From assembly GCA_964036275.1 (NCBI GenBank), contig OZ038439.1, positions 14,926,330 to 14,990,329 of the forward strand: a stretch of 64,000 nt of DNA, in the 5' to 3' direction. Of the stretch, positions 21,487-45,274 are shown piece by piece. The notes under the pieces were generated by a model. That model was not told the origin of the DNA and searched no databases. It was given only the letters and a program-made list of their open reading frames with translations. How positions within the stretch are numbered: the first letter of the stretch is position 1; the number at the start of each line of letters is the position of its first letter. Position numbers and translations under genes: made by a program. This DNA is from Litoditis marina. Taxonomy: Eukaryota > Nematoda > Chromadorea > Rhabditida > Rhabditidae.

Positions 21487-24400
21487 GAAAAGATAACAAA
21501 TTAAACTCGAAAACAAAGAACAAAAAGTCATTGAAGAGAAAAGATAGCAAGAATGCATTTAAATCCTTAATGAAGGTGAGCTTATTTTGCCAATTTTTTT
21601 TACTCTGTGAGTTATTTGTGCCCACACTTCTCAAAACGAAATCACTGCAAATATGTTTCTTATGAAAGATTTAAAACTAAGTCTCATGAAAGATTCAAAA
21701 CTAAGTAGCTTAACTAAGTTACAATTTCGCGAAATTCTTTCACTCAATTGAATGAGAGATGAAATTTCCAGAAATTTGTGTTGAAAACTCCTGTATATGA
21801 ATCGTTCTGTGCAAAAAAACCCAAAACGGTGTGTATTAGTCACACCAATGTGTTTGTAGTTTGATCTCTTTGATTTTCGGTCGAAACTCGAGTTCAAACT
21901 ACAAACCAGCCCTCTTTAACTGTCAATTGCAGCGATCTTCTGCTGCTAATCTGGAGAGGACGCAAAATGAATCGGAACGAAACGCGACAGCGCACGGTTC
22001 CAGCAGCGACCATGCGGCACCGGCAGCGGTGCCCTCTTGCACCAACACCGCCAAGAAACCGGCAGAAAAACCACCGGAAAAGTCGGCAGGTCGGTTCTGA
22101 GAAGAGAAAAAGAGATAGTTTTAAAAGTTTTCGTGAAGTTTTTAAAATAATTAATTGTACTACACGGCTATAGTTGTTGTTCCTAAAATCAAGAGTACGT
22201 TTTGCGAAACAATTGGGGAACAATCAGTGTTTCAAGTTCAGAAAAATTGTATAATAAGTAGGAGGGGATTGTTCAACATCTGATTTTCAACCTGTTTTCG
22301 CTTAAGGAGATACTATAGGTTATTGGCAGAAGTTCAAGTGAACTAGCTAGTCCAGCATTCAAGAAGCAGTCCTAGTATTAGTAGTTATAGAAGTATCGAA
22401 TGGTTTAGTTTAAATACTAAAGTCGCCTTTCCAGACCGTTTACTCCCCGAATCAGTTGCAGCTGAAACACAGAAGAACGCGCAGACGAAGAAAACATCAA
22501 CGGATAAAAAGCGGACGCGCGCGCCGCGCGACCGCGTCGCCGAGAGATCGCGACAGAGCAAGAAGCACAAGGACACATCCAGTCAGGACTCGGCGTCAGT
22601 TACTTTACTCGGATTATGAGATATAAAAGATTTTTCTCTCTACAATGGCAGATTACCCTCCTGTCCAGCCTGTCTGCCTGTCTGCATCCTCATTGACCTA
22701 CATGCTCTGTCGCGTTTTTAGTTTTAGCTTGCCAAACGCGTTGAATTGGCGCAAACTTGAAATGTTAATGCGAGGCGAGCGGTCTCTGAATTTCTACCAG
22801 AATACGAGAAAGTGTAGATCAAAAATACGCAGCTGAGCTGGCCGCTCGGTCTTTTCTCACAAAACGTACTCTACTTACAACTGTTTCCTGAATCCTATGG
22901 ATCATTACTCAATTTGCTTAATTTCAGTAGTTCTGCCTTCTTCACGATTAGTGAACCTAACCACGATAACACTGAGCCAGTAGTATACTCTGTTTCACCA
23001 ATCGATGTACTCCTACAGTAATCCGTCAATTATTCAAGGGGGTGTTTTCTAATGAAAAAGTCATTACTTTGATTTCAAATTTTCAGAGTTAGTAGTAGTA
23101 AACATGCAGAAGACACTATCAACATTTTTAGGAGTTCTGAACACGCTATTATACCAAAGTTTGACCTGGAAGAGGTAGCAGATTACTGTAGAGGGTTATA
23201 AGTGGGTGGAGCAAACTATAATTGTCAGTTGAATAAAGTGTTATTAAACTTTATGAGGTTATTTTTCTTCCAGTCGTTCCGCCTTCTTCACCGTCTTGAC
23301 GGAACAGTTTGAGATTGCGTAATAGTGTTTTCTAACATAGCCCTATAGCCACAAGGTCAAACGTATTCATTTGGTTAATGTAGATCAGATTTTAATTTCG
23401 TTAGGGTGAAGTTTTTCTTGAGTTTAACCTTATAATATTAATATTTAATAACTTAATTTGTTTTCAGTCGTTCCGCCTTCTTCACCGTCTTGACGGAACA
23501 GTTTGAGAATGCTCAGTGTGCTCCTGTTACGAATACCGTCGACCTGACAAAGGCTTTTGCACAATCGTCGCAACATCGATCCAATAACAGAGTGGTCATT
23601 GATGAGGATGTGAGTTTTGATCATTTTTAAATTTACCAAGTTATAGTTGGTCCAATTTCTGGTAATATTTGAAGTTCCCAGAAGATTTTCAAACTCACTG
23701 GGCAAAATTGATCAAACAACAGGGTCGTTATTGATGAGGACGTAAGTTTATGATATATTGTTTTCGCTTTAGACTTAAAGTCTACTAACGCGTGAACTAA
23801 ATGATGTAAGTTAGTAACCACAGATAGCTGAACGTTAAAATAAGCAGTATGTGACTTCTATTTACTAACTCTTGAGATAACCTTGAATCGAAAACCTTGC
23901 TCAATTTGACTGCTGATGACCTACTCCAAACGACTACTTTTCTCGAGTTTTGAACACAAAATAGCCTAGAAACTAAAGTTGTCCCTATCTTAGAATGCAG
24001 TAAGATTTCTAACCAACCGTAGATTTATAGGAAATGGTTACCTCGAACCTAAATCCCCCCTCTTTCCAGAATACGGTAGCTCTAGTCAACGGCGAGTTCG
24101 ACTGTCTGGTTCTGCCGCCGTTGGTGGGAATACAAGTAGAAGAGGAGGTCGCGAAACCCTTCAGGGAACCGGTAGGTTACTTCAACTCTTCAGGTAACCG
24201 GTATTTCGGTCACCTAACCGGTTCTTCTGGTAACGTAATAGATAATTTAGTAACCTATCCGGCTAACCCAACCGAGTTTTAATTAGTTTGGTTCTGCCGC
24301 CGTTGATGGGAGTACTCGTAGAAGAGGAGGTCGCAAGACCCTTTAGGGAACCGGTGAGTTGTGTAGGTAACCAAACGATTATTTTCGGTAACCAAACCGG

Positions 24401-27132
24401 TTGGTAGCCTAACGTTGGAGGAGGAGGTCGCAAGATCCGTTAGGGAACTGGCACGATGAAATCAATTTAAAGTTAATAGTTCAAATCAATGTTCGAACTA
24501 AAGTTAAAGTTACAGTCTAAGTACAAGTGTTTTTTAAAGTTCTATGAAAAATGGGTGAAATACATTATTCTGGAAATATGTTTTTCAGAGACTCAAAGAG
24601 CGGGATAAGGACCCTAGCGAGAAGACAAGACTTCTCAAAGTCAAAGAAGTTTCGGTAAATCAATTTATCGAAACTTAGTTTTTCTGTCCCTCTCAACTTT
24701 TTATTCTTCCTTTATCTTCAACATAACTGTTAGTAAACTTTTTTCTGTGGAACTCGTAGTTGGATAATAAAGATCCACTCACGTTCATGATTCAGCCCTC
24801 GTGTGAACTATTGTGTGAAATTATGATTATACTATCGCGAGACCCTTCAGGGAACCGGTTAGTTACTTCAACTCTTTAGGTAACCGGTATTTCGGTTACC
24901 TAACCGGTTATTTAGGTAGAGAAATCGGTAATACAGTAACCTATCCGGGTATAGTGATGACCCAACCGAGTTTCAATTGGTTCCCCGTAGTTCCGTCTAG
25001 CCAAGAATCGAAAATACAGTAAGAATGTGAGTCTGGGCCATAACTTTATTTTTCCACCATAATTCGATATCTTACGTTAAGTTAAGTTACACCTGTACTT
25101 CAAAGTTCCACGCGGAACTTTGCAGAGAACAGTCTCAGAGGGAAACTCTGTAAGGCAGACCGAGTATAGCCTACCATCCCCATCCGGCCAGGGAGCATTA
25201 GGGGAGGCTTCAACTTTCGTAGATAGTCTACTACCAATTTATCGCCCACGGAAGGATGAATGCCTTGGTTGGGCAATGACGGGGATCGAACGTGTGACCC
25301 TTTGAGTGGTGGGTGGCGCCTTAACCACTACACCATTCCGCCACAAATTAAATTCAAATTGAATATTTTCAGAGAACGAAGGATTCGAAGGATAGCATAG
25401 ATCAAAGGAGCGGGAAGACTAAAATGTTCCGGGTCAAGGAAGTTTCGGTAAGAAATTGTAAATGTCTTCTGATTTGTTATGTTTTCAGCCCAAACAATGT
25501 TCTTGTCACTTATCGCTCACTTGTCTCAGAAAACACTGGCGGCATAGCAATCCCTCCAACCTCATGAGAAGTTAATATCAGTTTCTCATGAGATACCTCA
25601 CGAGCTACTCGTGAACTCTCAACGTTGTAGCATAGCAATCAATAGAATCTCATGAATCAGCTCGTGCTAATATCTCATGAGGTGATCTCATGAACTTTTG
25701 TGGAGATTGCTACGCCGCCTGGTGAAAATTAGGGAGAATGATCTTTTTCTTCAGATAAAATGTAGTTTGAGCCCTATCAAACCAAACCAAAGTATTGCTG
25801 AAGGGGTAGTTCTAGAAAAAGCGCGGTTCTGTTTGGTTCTCAGTTCTCATGAGTAATTGTAGTTCGATCCCCGAATCCCGACGCTTTTCAGTTTGAAACA
25901 TCAAACTATAACTCGAAAGATAGATAGTTTTTTACTGTATCGAATTGTATAAAAGTTTCCCTATTCAGAAAGCTATGGAGCCGCGAAGTGAGAAGAAGAG
26001 AGAAAAACAACGAGAGAAGGAGAGAGAGCGTGACAAACTGCTAGACCGAGAGAAAGAGAGAGAGAAGGAGGAGCACACGCAAGTGTCGAAGGGAAAGAGT
26101 AGGAAAAGTCGAAAAGAAATGAGAAGCCCCAATGAGGTCAAAAGTCCCAAAGAGATCAAAAGTCGAAAGGAGGTCAGGATTCTCAAAGAGGTCAAAAGTC
26201 GAGAAGAGGTCAAAAGTAGAAAAGAGGCGAGGAGTCCTAAAGAGAAAAGTCGAAAGGAAGCCAAGATTCCGAAAGAAGTCAAAAGTCGAGAGGAGGTCAG
26301 GATTCTCAAAGAGGTCAAAAGTCGAGAAGAGGTCAAAAGTCGGAAGGAGGCCAGGACTCAAAGAGAGGTCAAAAGTCGAAAAGAAGCCAAAAGTCCACGA
26401 GAGGTCAAAAGTCGAAAAGAGGTGAAATTTCGAATACATCCAGGTTGAATCTTAAATCCCACTAAGCGCAATAACATATACATAACCGCATGAGCTATCC
26501 ATTAAAGATGGCCTGACAGGAACCAAATCTCGTGCCTTGCGCTCCACGGTTAATTCAATCGCTCCAACGCGAATGCGCCCCAAAAACGAAGTTTTCGAAT
26601 GTCCGCTAATGAATTGTGATTGAATGATCCACACAATATCGATAAATTAGTTTTTGTGATACATTCGCACTGTAGAGACGGAATTAACCGTGGAGCGCTA
26701 GGCAAGAGATTTGGTTCATGTCAGACCACCTTTAAACTGAACTGTGTCAGAACGCTAATTTGCCACTGTAAACTTCAAATGTGAAACTTGAAATCCTAGA
26801 AACTGAAGAAAAAGTGTTTCGAGTTAAATTGTAGCGCGAAATTTAGAAGCTGGAAAAACTTCATTTCAGAAACTTTTGGAAAAAAAACAACGTTTCAAAA
26901 ACCGTTCTATTATAAAGTCGAGTAACTTCAGTATGTTTTAACAGTATATTAAGTACAATGAGTAGTAGTTACCACTTCAAGAGTAACTCAATAGCAACAA
27001 TAATACCAGTTATTATTATTGTAGGTCAAAAGTCGGAAAGATGGAAAAAGTAAGAAGATCCGGAAAGAAGCTCCCACTCAAATACAGATTAAAACCAAGA
27101 TGGAGACCAAGATGGAGACCAAAAAGACGTGA
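21487..27132 (+). CDS. Lys/Arg-rich low-complexity protein (5' end not found)
   Basis: Nine phase-consistent exons: 21487-21575, 21933-22089, 22435-22594, 23468-23609, 24070-24171, 24589-24654, 25373-25447, 25969-26421 and 27025-27132 (TGA at 27130-27132). The first begins in phase 1, so an upstream start exon is missing. The product is not recognised. It has a Lys-rich start, Ala/Pro/Lys segments, a more folded-looking stretch (SAFFTVLTEQFENAQ, NGEFDCLVLPPLVGI), then a highly charged tail with about a dozen degenerate copies of EVKSRKE. Such basic repeats occur in nuclear and RNA-associated proteins, but no function is claimed. Exons 24589-24654 and 25373-25447 both end in VKEVS and look like tandem duplicates. 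Partial copies of several exons lie in the introns. Confidence 0.65.
22640..22855. repeat. Dispersed repeat with CTGTCTGC and GGCGAGCGGTC segments
   Basis: It carries TTGACCTACATGCTCT.TCG and GGCGC near the middle, as in 27195-27460. Its right part, GGCGAGCGGTCTCTGA, recalls 14680-14760. Confidence 0.5.
22924..22950 (+). repeat. Weak echo of exon 23468-23609 start
   Basis: TTTCAGTAGTTCTGCC then TTCTTCACGAT, compared with TTTTCAGTCGTTCCGCC then TTCTTCACCGT at the real exon. Confidence 0.5.
22984..23220. mobile_element. TATAG-superfamily element, 237-bp CACC type, copy 5
   Basis: TATACTCTGTTTCACC start and GGTGGAGCAAACTATA end; interior close to the copy at 4035-4271. Confidence 0.8.
23270..23325 (+). 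repeat. Exact-start pseudo-exon copy of 23468-23609 with a stop
   Basis: The acceptor CAG and about 45 following bases are identical to the real exon (CAGTCGTTCCGCCTTC ... CAGTTTGAGA). Then it diverges and reads ATT GCG TAA in frame. If spliced in, it would terminate the protein early. Confidence 0.8.
23710..23752 (+). repeat. Echo of the end of exon 23468-23609
   Basis: AACAACAGGGTCGTTATTG then ATGAGGAC and GTAAGT repeat the codons for NNRVVIDED and a donor. All base differences within these codons are synonymous; an in-frame TGA lies two codons upstream. Confidence 0.7.
24288..24372 (+). repeat. Echo of the end of exon 24070-24171
   Basis: GTTCTGCCGCCGTTGATGGG through CAGAGG-like to GGGAACCG and donor GTGAGT. 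The reading frame stays open (VLPPLMGVLVEEEVARPF) with conservative changes. Further fragments of the same exon end are at 24418-24455 and 24835-24865. Confidence 0.7.
25100..25343 (-). repeat. tRNA-derived SINE-like repeat (second family)
   Basis: The minus strand shows GGAATGGTGTAGTGGTTAAG (A-box region) and ACACGTTCGATCCCCG (B-box region) at tRNA-like spacing, followed by an unrelated tail. It lies in the intron before exon 25373-25447. Confidence 0.65.
25547..25725. repeat. GGCGTAGCAATC palindromic element, copy 3
   Basis: Arms GGCGGCATAGCAATCCCTC and GAGATTGCTACGCCGCC with CTCATGAG clusters. Confidence 0.75.
26495..26740. repeat. Long palindromic element around GCGCTCCACGGTTAATTC
   Basis: AACCAAATCTCGTGCCTTGC at the left is mirrored by GGCAAGAGATTTGGTTCATG at the right. 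GCTCCACGGTTAATTC pairs with GAATTAACCGTGGAGCGC. Confidence 0.75.
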
Positions 27133-27156
27133 CAGCTTCGTTTTGGGCGTTTGCCA

Positions 27157-27162
27157 AATAAA
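27157..27162 (+). promoter_or_regulatory. Polyadenylation signal of the Lys/Arg-rich gene
   Basis: AATAAA 25 bases after the TGA stop. Confidence 0.5.
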
Positions 27163-27194
27163 TTGTTGACAATCACTCAGACAATTCCAGCCAC

Positions 27195-27460
27195 TTTTTA
27201 TTGGCCGAACGAGAGAGTGTGCAGGTCAGAGAGACGCAGACTGTCTTAGCCTGTCTGCCCGTCATTGACCTGCATGCTCTCTCGTTTTTGTAGCCGGCCA
27301 ATTGCGGAAATTTGGCGCCAACCATTCTGAGCAGAAAACATTTGCGATCAGCAAACTACACAAGCGAAAAGGTTAATGACATTGCAGATCGTCTTACAGT
27401 CGTCTGCGTCTCTTTGACCTGCACTCTCTCGTCGAGGTCACAAGTGAAGTGGCTCTGGGG
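27195..27460. repeat. Dispersed repeat with GACCTGCA..CTCTCTCG segments
   Basis: It contains paired TGCAGGTCAGAGAGACGCAG and CTGCGTCTCTTTGACC segments and TTTGGCGCC; related pieces lie at 22640, 50275 and 56795. Confidence 0.6.
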
Positions 27461-28836
27461 ATAGTCCGAGCACATTTCTGGACCTATTTCATCCACAATT
27501 CAAAAACCATTCATTATATGCAGACAAGGCGGTATAAGTTGCTTTGCTGTTTGATCAGCATGGTTTCAGTCCTTCAAATGTATTACTGTATGTACATTTG
27601 CCTCCCTACAATACAATACTCACCTGATGTGTGTTGTCCTAGTACTCTCCTATCCACTAGCAAATACCAGGCAACCAGAATAAGTCATTCGAAAGTAAAA
27701 GTCATTAAGTACAGAAACAGTTGAGAATCAGACATGAAGGTTTCGAAATTTTTTTTTCAAATTTTGACTAAAAGTGAATTAATGACTTTTACTTTTGAAT
27801 GACTTTTACTTTAATGACTTTTTATTTTGAATGACTTTTTTCTGGTACCCAAATACCACAACTACGGCCGAATAGTTAAAACAGTACACTAAACATATAT
27901 CGATCGAGATCTGCAGAACAAACCTAAGATTTCTGTTTCATGCCAAAAAAGAGTATTTCTTATATGAATAAAACTGTTTGGTATTGATCCAAAATATCTT
28001 CCAAATTGAAACAAAATGTATAGACATCTTCATTTCCGCAAACTTCTACCGTTTCTACTACAAAAAAGATAAGTAAACAAATACATCGGCCACGAAAAAT
28101 ATTTTTACACAATTTTCTCTCTGGGGTTATTCAAGCAGCCTATGAGAGTCTACAACTTGTATCTCCGAAACAATGATAAAACATATTCTAGACAAGTTGC
28201 TACCATCTATGAAACTGCAAATACTCGCAAAAATCAATATCTATCTTCATAGCAGGCAGCAAAATCAATAATCTCACAAAACACGAAGAGTTTAGCATCA
28301 TTTTGAGCAGCACTTTTCACATTTTGAGCAAGATTTACGTGGGAAAACAATCAGTATTCGATGAAAAGGGCAAATCAACCGTTTGTCATAAAGGGAGGGT
28401 CATATTGCACATTCTATGAGAAATGCAGACAAGTGAACTGGGAGTAAAAGAAAAGTGAGCAAATGATAAGCGACGGGGTATGAACGGAAGCTCGACGAAC
28501 AAAGGGGGAGAGAGGGCAATCGATAAGAACAATCGATAAAATCAATCAATAAATAGGATACACATGTCGATGGCGTCAGTGGGGGGGGGGGGGGGGGGCA
28601 GACTCTCTTATCTAACATCTGGGTGTTCGTTGATCTAGGAGCTGTAAAAATATAAATTAAAACAGTCAAGCGAACTCAAACTCCTCTCGGGGTCAAAAAC
28701 TTTATAACTTCATAATTCATAAACTTGAACGAACGAAAATCTTACTAATACTAATCAAACACTTTTCTTTGCATGTTGTCGAATGCTTAGAGAATATAGT
28801 TTGACACCCTCGAACTCGCCTGCCTGCGTACGATTC
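27461..28836. other. Intergenic stretch between convergent genes
   Basis: No gene seen. Contains a hairpin-prone tract at 27680-27850 built from AAAAGTCATT/AATGACTTTT units and a G18 run at 28581-28598. Confidence 0.45.
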
Positions 28837-28985
28837 CAGTGGCCGTATCCACCAATAATTTTTCCTCTCCCGGGAGCGTGTTTAGGCTCCCGGTCCCGGG
28901 AGAGCAAATTTGGTTGAAATTTTGGCTCCCGGGAGCCAAAAACGTTCCCGGGAGAGGGAAAACTTATTGGTGGATACGGCCACGG
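28837..28985. repeat. Palindromic element with TGGCCGTAT ends
   Basis: GGCCGTATCCACCAATAA is mirrored by TTATTGGTGGATACGGCC. The interior is built from CTCCCGGGAG palindromes. The terminal TGGCCGTAT is shared with 51451-51666. Confidence 0.85.
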
Positions 28986-29072
28986 ATCTCCAATAACTAT
29001 GAAACAACCAACAATTCCCCGACCATTTGAAACAGAAGAGAAAACCGTAATTTCGATAATAGCTTGTTCTAT

Positions 29073-29196
29073 TTGAAAAGGAAGATTATGTGGACCAATC
29101 CCGTGTCAACGGTCCTTTAAACTGCGATTGAAAACATGTATTGCAGTTTAAAGGACTGAAACGTCCGGATTGGACCACATAATCGTCGTTTGTTAA
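29073..29196. mobile_element. piggyBac-like MITE, copy 2
   Basis: GATTATGTGGACCAATC at the left, GATTGGACCACATAATCGTC at the right, right flank TTAA. Confidence 0.7.
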
Positions 29197-29316
29197 CAGG
29201 TTCAAGTTCAAAATAGGTGAATGTTTCCGATATTGGTGTAAAGGTTTTTATATTCTCATTGACCAGTATCTTCCCCTCTTTCCGATGTTGCACACATGGT
29301 ATGTATAATTCATACA

Positions 29317-29345
<29 letters not shown>
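29317..29345. repeat. Poly-C run of 29
   Basis: Uninterrupted C29; length likely uncertain in the assembly. Confidence 0.9.
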
Positions 29346-29348
<3 letters not shown>

Positions 29349-29866
29349 ATAAGATGGAGGGTTGCGAACCAATTTTTATGAAAAGTAGAGGTCGCGAATT
29401 GAGAAACAGCGAAATTCTAACAAACTTGCCCTACTTGATGAGAGATAGGTTGTCGGATGGACGTCTCATAATTAAGTGATTATTAAAATAGAACACATTT
29501 AATATAGTATAAATTTATTTTAGTTAGTTTTTACTTTTTGGTCAGGGGTTTATCTTCCTGATGAGGCCTCGGCCCCCTGACCGACCTAAGACATCGTAGA
29601 GGACGAGAGGCCGAAACGGTGTATCTTATAGTAATCTTTAGTTACAATTAATTTTAGATAGTAAGTCTTTGTATCACTAACTCATTACATTTATACTAAA
29701 CTTATTATATTTAGTATATTTTACCTATCACTCTTTCTTTCCACTGTTTATTTAATTAGCCCATAACTACCCTGAATACTCCCCTAGATGGGTACGATCT
29801 CCCTCACAAACTATGAAACCACTAACAAACCGTCTTTTCAGATAAAAAAAATAACTAACATTTGAC

Positions 29867-42326
<12,460 letters not shown>

Positions 42327-42869
42327 GGCTCGCTAGCATAGCCGAGCACTTTTTTGGGCCCGTGTTTTCGAAGTGAGAAGTGCGCGGTGCTACACGGTCA
42401 ATACTAGAAGGGGGTCTAGAGAACGAATTGAACAATACAAGCACTCTGGACACGCGCCAAGGAGGAATAGAGACAGAGAGAAAGAGGGAAAGGAGAAAGG
42501 GATATAGATAGAAGGGAAGAGGGAAAGGAGAGAGAGGGAGAGGGAAGTAGAGTGATAGAGAGAGGAGAAGAGATAGATAGACAGAGAACAAGATAAGAGC
42601 GGGGAGGGGGAGAGAGGGAAAAGGAGGAAGAGAGAGAGAGAGTGGGGGGGGAGAGAAGTTTGAGGAGATGATAGATAGAGGTGAACAGAGTGTCTGCGAC
42701 GAGGAGAGTGAAAGAGGAAGAGAGACGAAAGTGTAGAGAGAAAGATAGTTCAATCAACAGAGGAGGATAGAGAGGAGAGAATTTTAGCAAACCTTACTGT
42801 TACCGAACTCAGCTAGGTTTTCACTTTTGACGAAAAGTAAAAAACCATCCGGAAACGTTAAAAACTCAC

Positions 42870-43823
42870 CCTGGAGTCCACATTCGCTTCTACCAAGTTG
42901 TTTGCTTGCACGATCGGTCGATCGGCCGAGTTTTTGCTGGGAATTTCAGAATTTTTGATAACTGGCGTGTTTTCCGGAAATCCTTGCATTCCGGCCCCGT
43001 AGTTAGCCGGAAGTTTGTTGTTGAGGTATTGGCGATACGCCAGCTCGTACTTCTCTTCACTGATGACGTCATCTTTAGTGATGACGTCATTTTTCCCTAT
43101 GACGTCATCCGATCCGTAGCTGAACTGCTCGGTGGCCACGGCGGGCTTACTGTACACCTTTTCAAACTGCTCGCTGCGCGTGCGCGGCGCGGGTCGCGGT
43201 GGCGACTTTTCGTGGTGGGTGGTCTGTTGTGGCGACTTTTCACTGTGGGTGGTCTCTTTGGGAGGCGAGGCGCGCGCCTGGGTGGTCCGCGGAGAAGTTC
43301 TTTGGGGAGTTCGTCCCGCCGCGACATCGATTTTTGTGCGCGACGAGTATATGGAGGGTTGTCTAGTGGTAGAAGAGGGGGATGAACCCGAGGAGCTGCC
43401 GGAGTCTGGCGGCGTTGTCGTGCTCCAGTTGGTCAGGGTCACTGGTGATGACGTCATAGGTGGTGATGGCGTCATGTTGTTGGACGAAACTCCGTATCGT
43501 GATGACGTCATAGGCGATGATGACGTCATCTTGTTGGTCGAAACTCCGTACCGTGATGACGTCATTGGAGGCGATGACGTCATCTTGTTGGCTGAGTTCA
43601 CGTGAACTGATGACGTCATCAGTGGTGATGACCTCATATCATCTGAAAACGTCTCTTTTCGTCCAGTCGTCGTGACCACGTCTCCAGATGAGACGATGAC
43701 CGACGTGGTCATCCGCGGTTTCATCTGAATCGGACGTCGTTGATCGAAACGTTCGATGGCCGATTGGACGTTCGTGTTCCGGCATATGGTGTCCGTGAAC
43801 CGGTCGTTTGACTGCATTTCGGC
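42870..43823 (-). CDS. Isolated 318-codon Ser/Thr/Pro-rich exon of unknown gene
   Basis: An open exon with acceptor TTCCAG and donor GTGAGT, both phase 0. It begins AEMQSNDRFTDTICRNTNVQ, contains repeated MTSS and RYGVS units, a Pro/Arg/Thr-rich middle, then repeated DVI units and a more regular tail (KYELAYRQYLNNK). It is not recognised. Its upstream exons were not found between 43.8 and 51 kb. Downstream it could splice, in phase, to kinase exon 39787-39882, giving a long N-terminal extension and making the ATG exon 42309-42326 an alternative first exon; or it belongs to a separate gene. The nucleotide content is unusual because of reiterated TGACGTCA. Confidence 0.65.
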
Positions 43824-44470
43824 CTGGAATAGGTTTTATGGTAGATTTTCGAGAAAATTTGAAACGTGGACGATACGTTTACTCAGAGTTATTGGCAATT
43901 CGAGAAAAAACATACGATGTGGCCGTAAGTTCATGAACAGAAAAAAGAGAATGATACAAACTGACCGTAGAAACAAATGAAATAGTGAAGGAGAATGAAT
44001 TGAACTTCAGGAACGTTTTCAACCGCTTTTAAAGTCCGCAATGTAAGTTTGGTATGATGGTCATGAAGATTCAATTTATGTCATTTTTAGACCTTTTTGT
44101 TTCTAATGTAATATGACTGGCATGAAATGAAGCATGATAGAAAAACTGTTAATCTAGATCTGAATCACGAGCGAAATCAATGGAAAGCCGCAATGAAAAC
44201 TGATAAAAACATTTTATTGGCGCAAAGTATGCAGTCCTGTGTGATCGATAGTTATTGAGAAACAAATTACAAATATTTAATTGTTTTTATATTTGCTCAA
44301 TTTCGTCTTCGATCGATAGTTATTGTGAAACACTTTGCGAATTTGATTGTATTTATGTTTCCCAAGTTTGGCAATGTTTGTCAAAATGTGTGGGGAACAC
44401 GTGTTTTCTATGGTTCGAAAAACAGCCATCACTGAACAATCACAGTTAACCCGAAGTAGTATATTCAATA
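43824..44470. other. Non-coding stretch upstream of the isolated exon
   Basis: AT-rich; contains a duplicated TCGATAGTTATTG.GAAACA block (44245-44340). No exon recognised. Confidence 0.4.
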
Positions 44471-44475
44471 AAATT

Positions 44476-44666
44476 ATTCAAAGGGGGACAGAAAGGAAAG
44501 CTAGTTTAGGTACCCCGGGGTACCTAAATATAACGTTGCGCGCGCCAAAACGGGCAAACACGTGCCAACCGTATGCAAATTAGGTGCGTTAGTTCGAATT
44601 AAAAGTTATACTTATCGGTTTCTCTTGTTAAGCTCTTTTATATTAACTTTCCGTTCTGTCCCCCTT
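44476..44666. mobile_element. GGGGGACAGAA inverted-repeat element, copy 1
   Basis: AAAGGGGGACAGAAAGGAAAG is mirrored by CTTTCCGTTCTGTCCCCCTT. The core has TTTAGGTACCCCGGGGTACC and GCATACGG-type sequence inverted relative to copy 2. Confidence 0.8.
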
Positions 44667-44835
44667 CAACTTTCACAATTACAGATCAGTTGAAGTACAA
44701 AGCTAGTAGTTACATGAGCGTTTGATACATTTTCCAAATTCGGGACTAAAATCTTCATTGCTATACCCTAAGCGGTATACCAATTGATTCACGTGCTGTC
44801 TTACATGGCATAAACTGCTCTAAACGATGAGAGGG

Positions 44836-45071
44836 TATAGTCTGTTTCACGAAACAATACACCTCTACAGTAAGATTATAAAACTTTTAAGTAAATTTAT
44901 TATATTTTGTAGGTGTTGTACATAGATTAAACTCTGTGATTTCGTTTTCCACTTTGGGTACTACAAGCATACAAAACAATGAATCTAAAATTCTGCTTGT
45001 TGATTAGATAAATGCGTTTGAATTTTTGAAAGATTACTGTAGAAAGTCATCGATTGGTGAAACGAACTATA
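44836..45071. mobile_element. TATAG-superfamily element, 237-bp CACC type, copy 7
   Basis: TATAGTCTGTTTCACG start, GGTGAAACGAACTATA end; closest to 16034-16269. Confidence 0.8.
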
Positions 45072-45274
45072 CGTGAAATGGTAGAGAATAGGTTCTGGAG
45101 GAACAGCGTGAGGGCCATTTGATAATGGCGCCTCTGGTATCTGACACTGAACAATTTCAATCACTTTTCATATTTGGGTGTTTGAGTGAGATACAGATTG
45201 AAAAGGCACGCAACATCTGAAAAGTGAACTTCAAAGTGAAGCTTTTCTGTAGCTTGAATAAGTGGTGAATTCTT

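Noticed and set aside
25965..26439. Minus-strand frames of 123 and 132 aa
   Set aside because: Shadows of the plus-strand KSRKE repeat exon 25969-26421.
42906..43605. Plus-strand frames of 157-159 aa
   Set aside because: Shadows of the minus-strand exon 42870-43823, which has proper splice sites and is open throughout.
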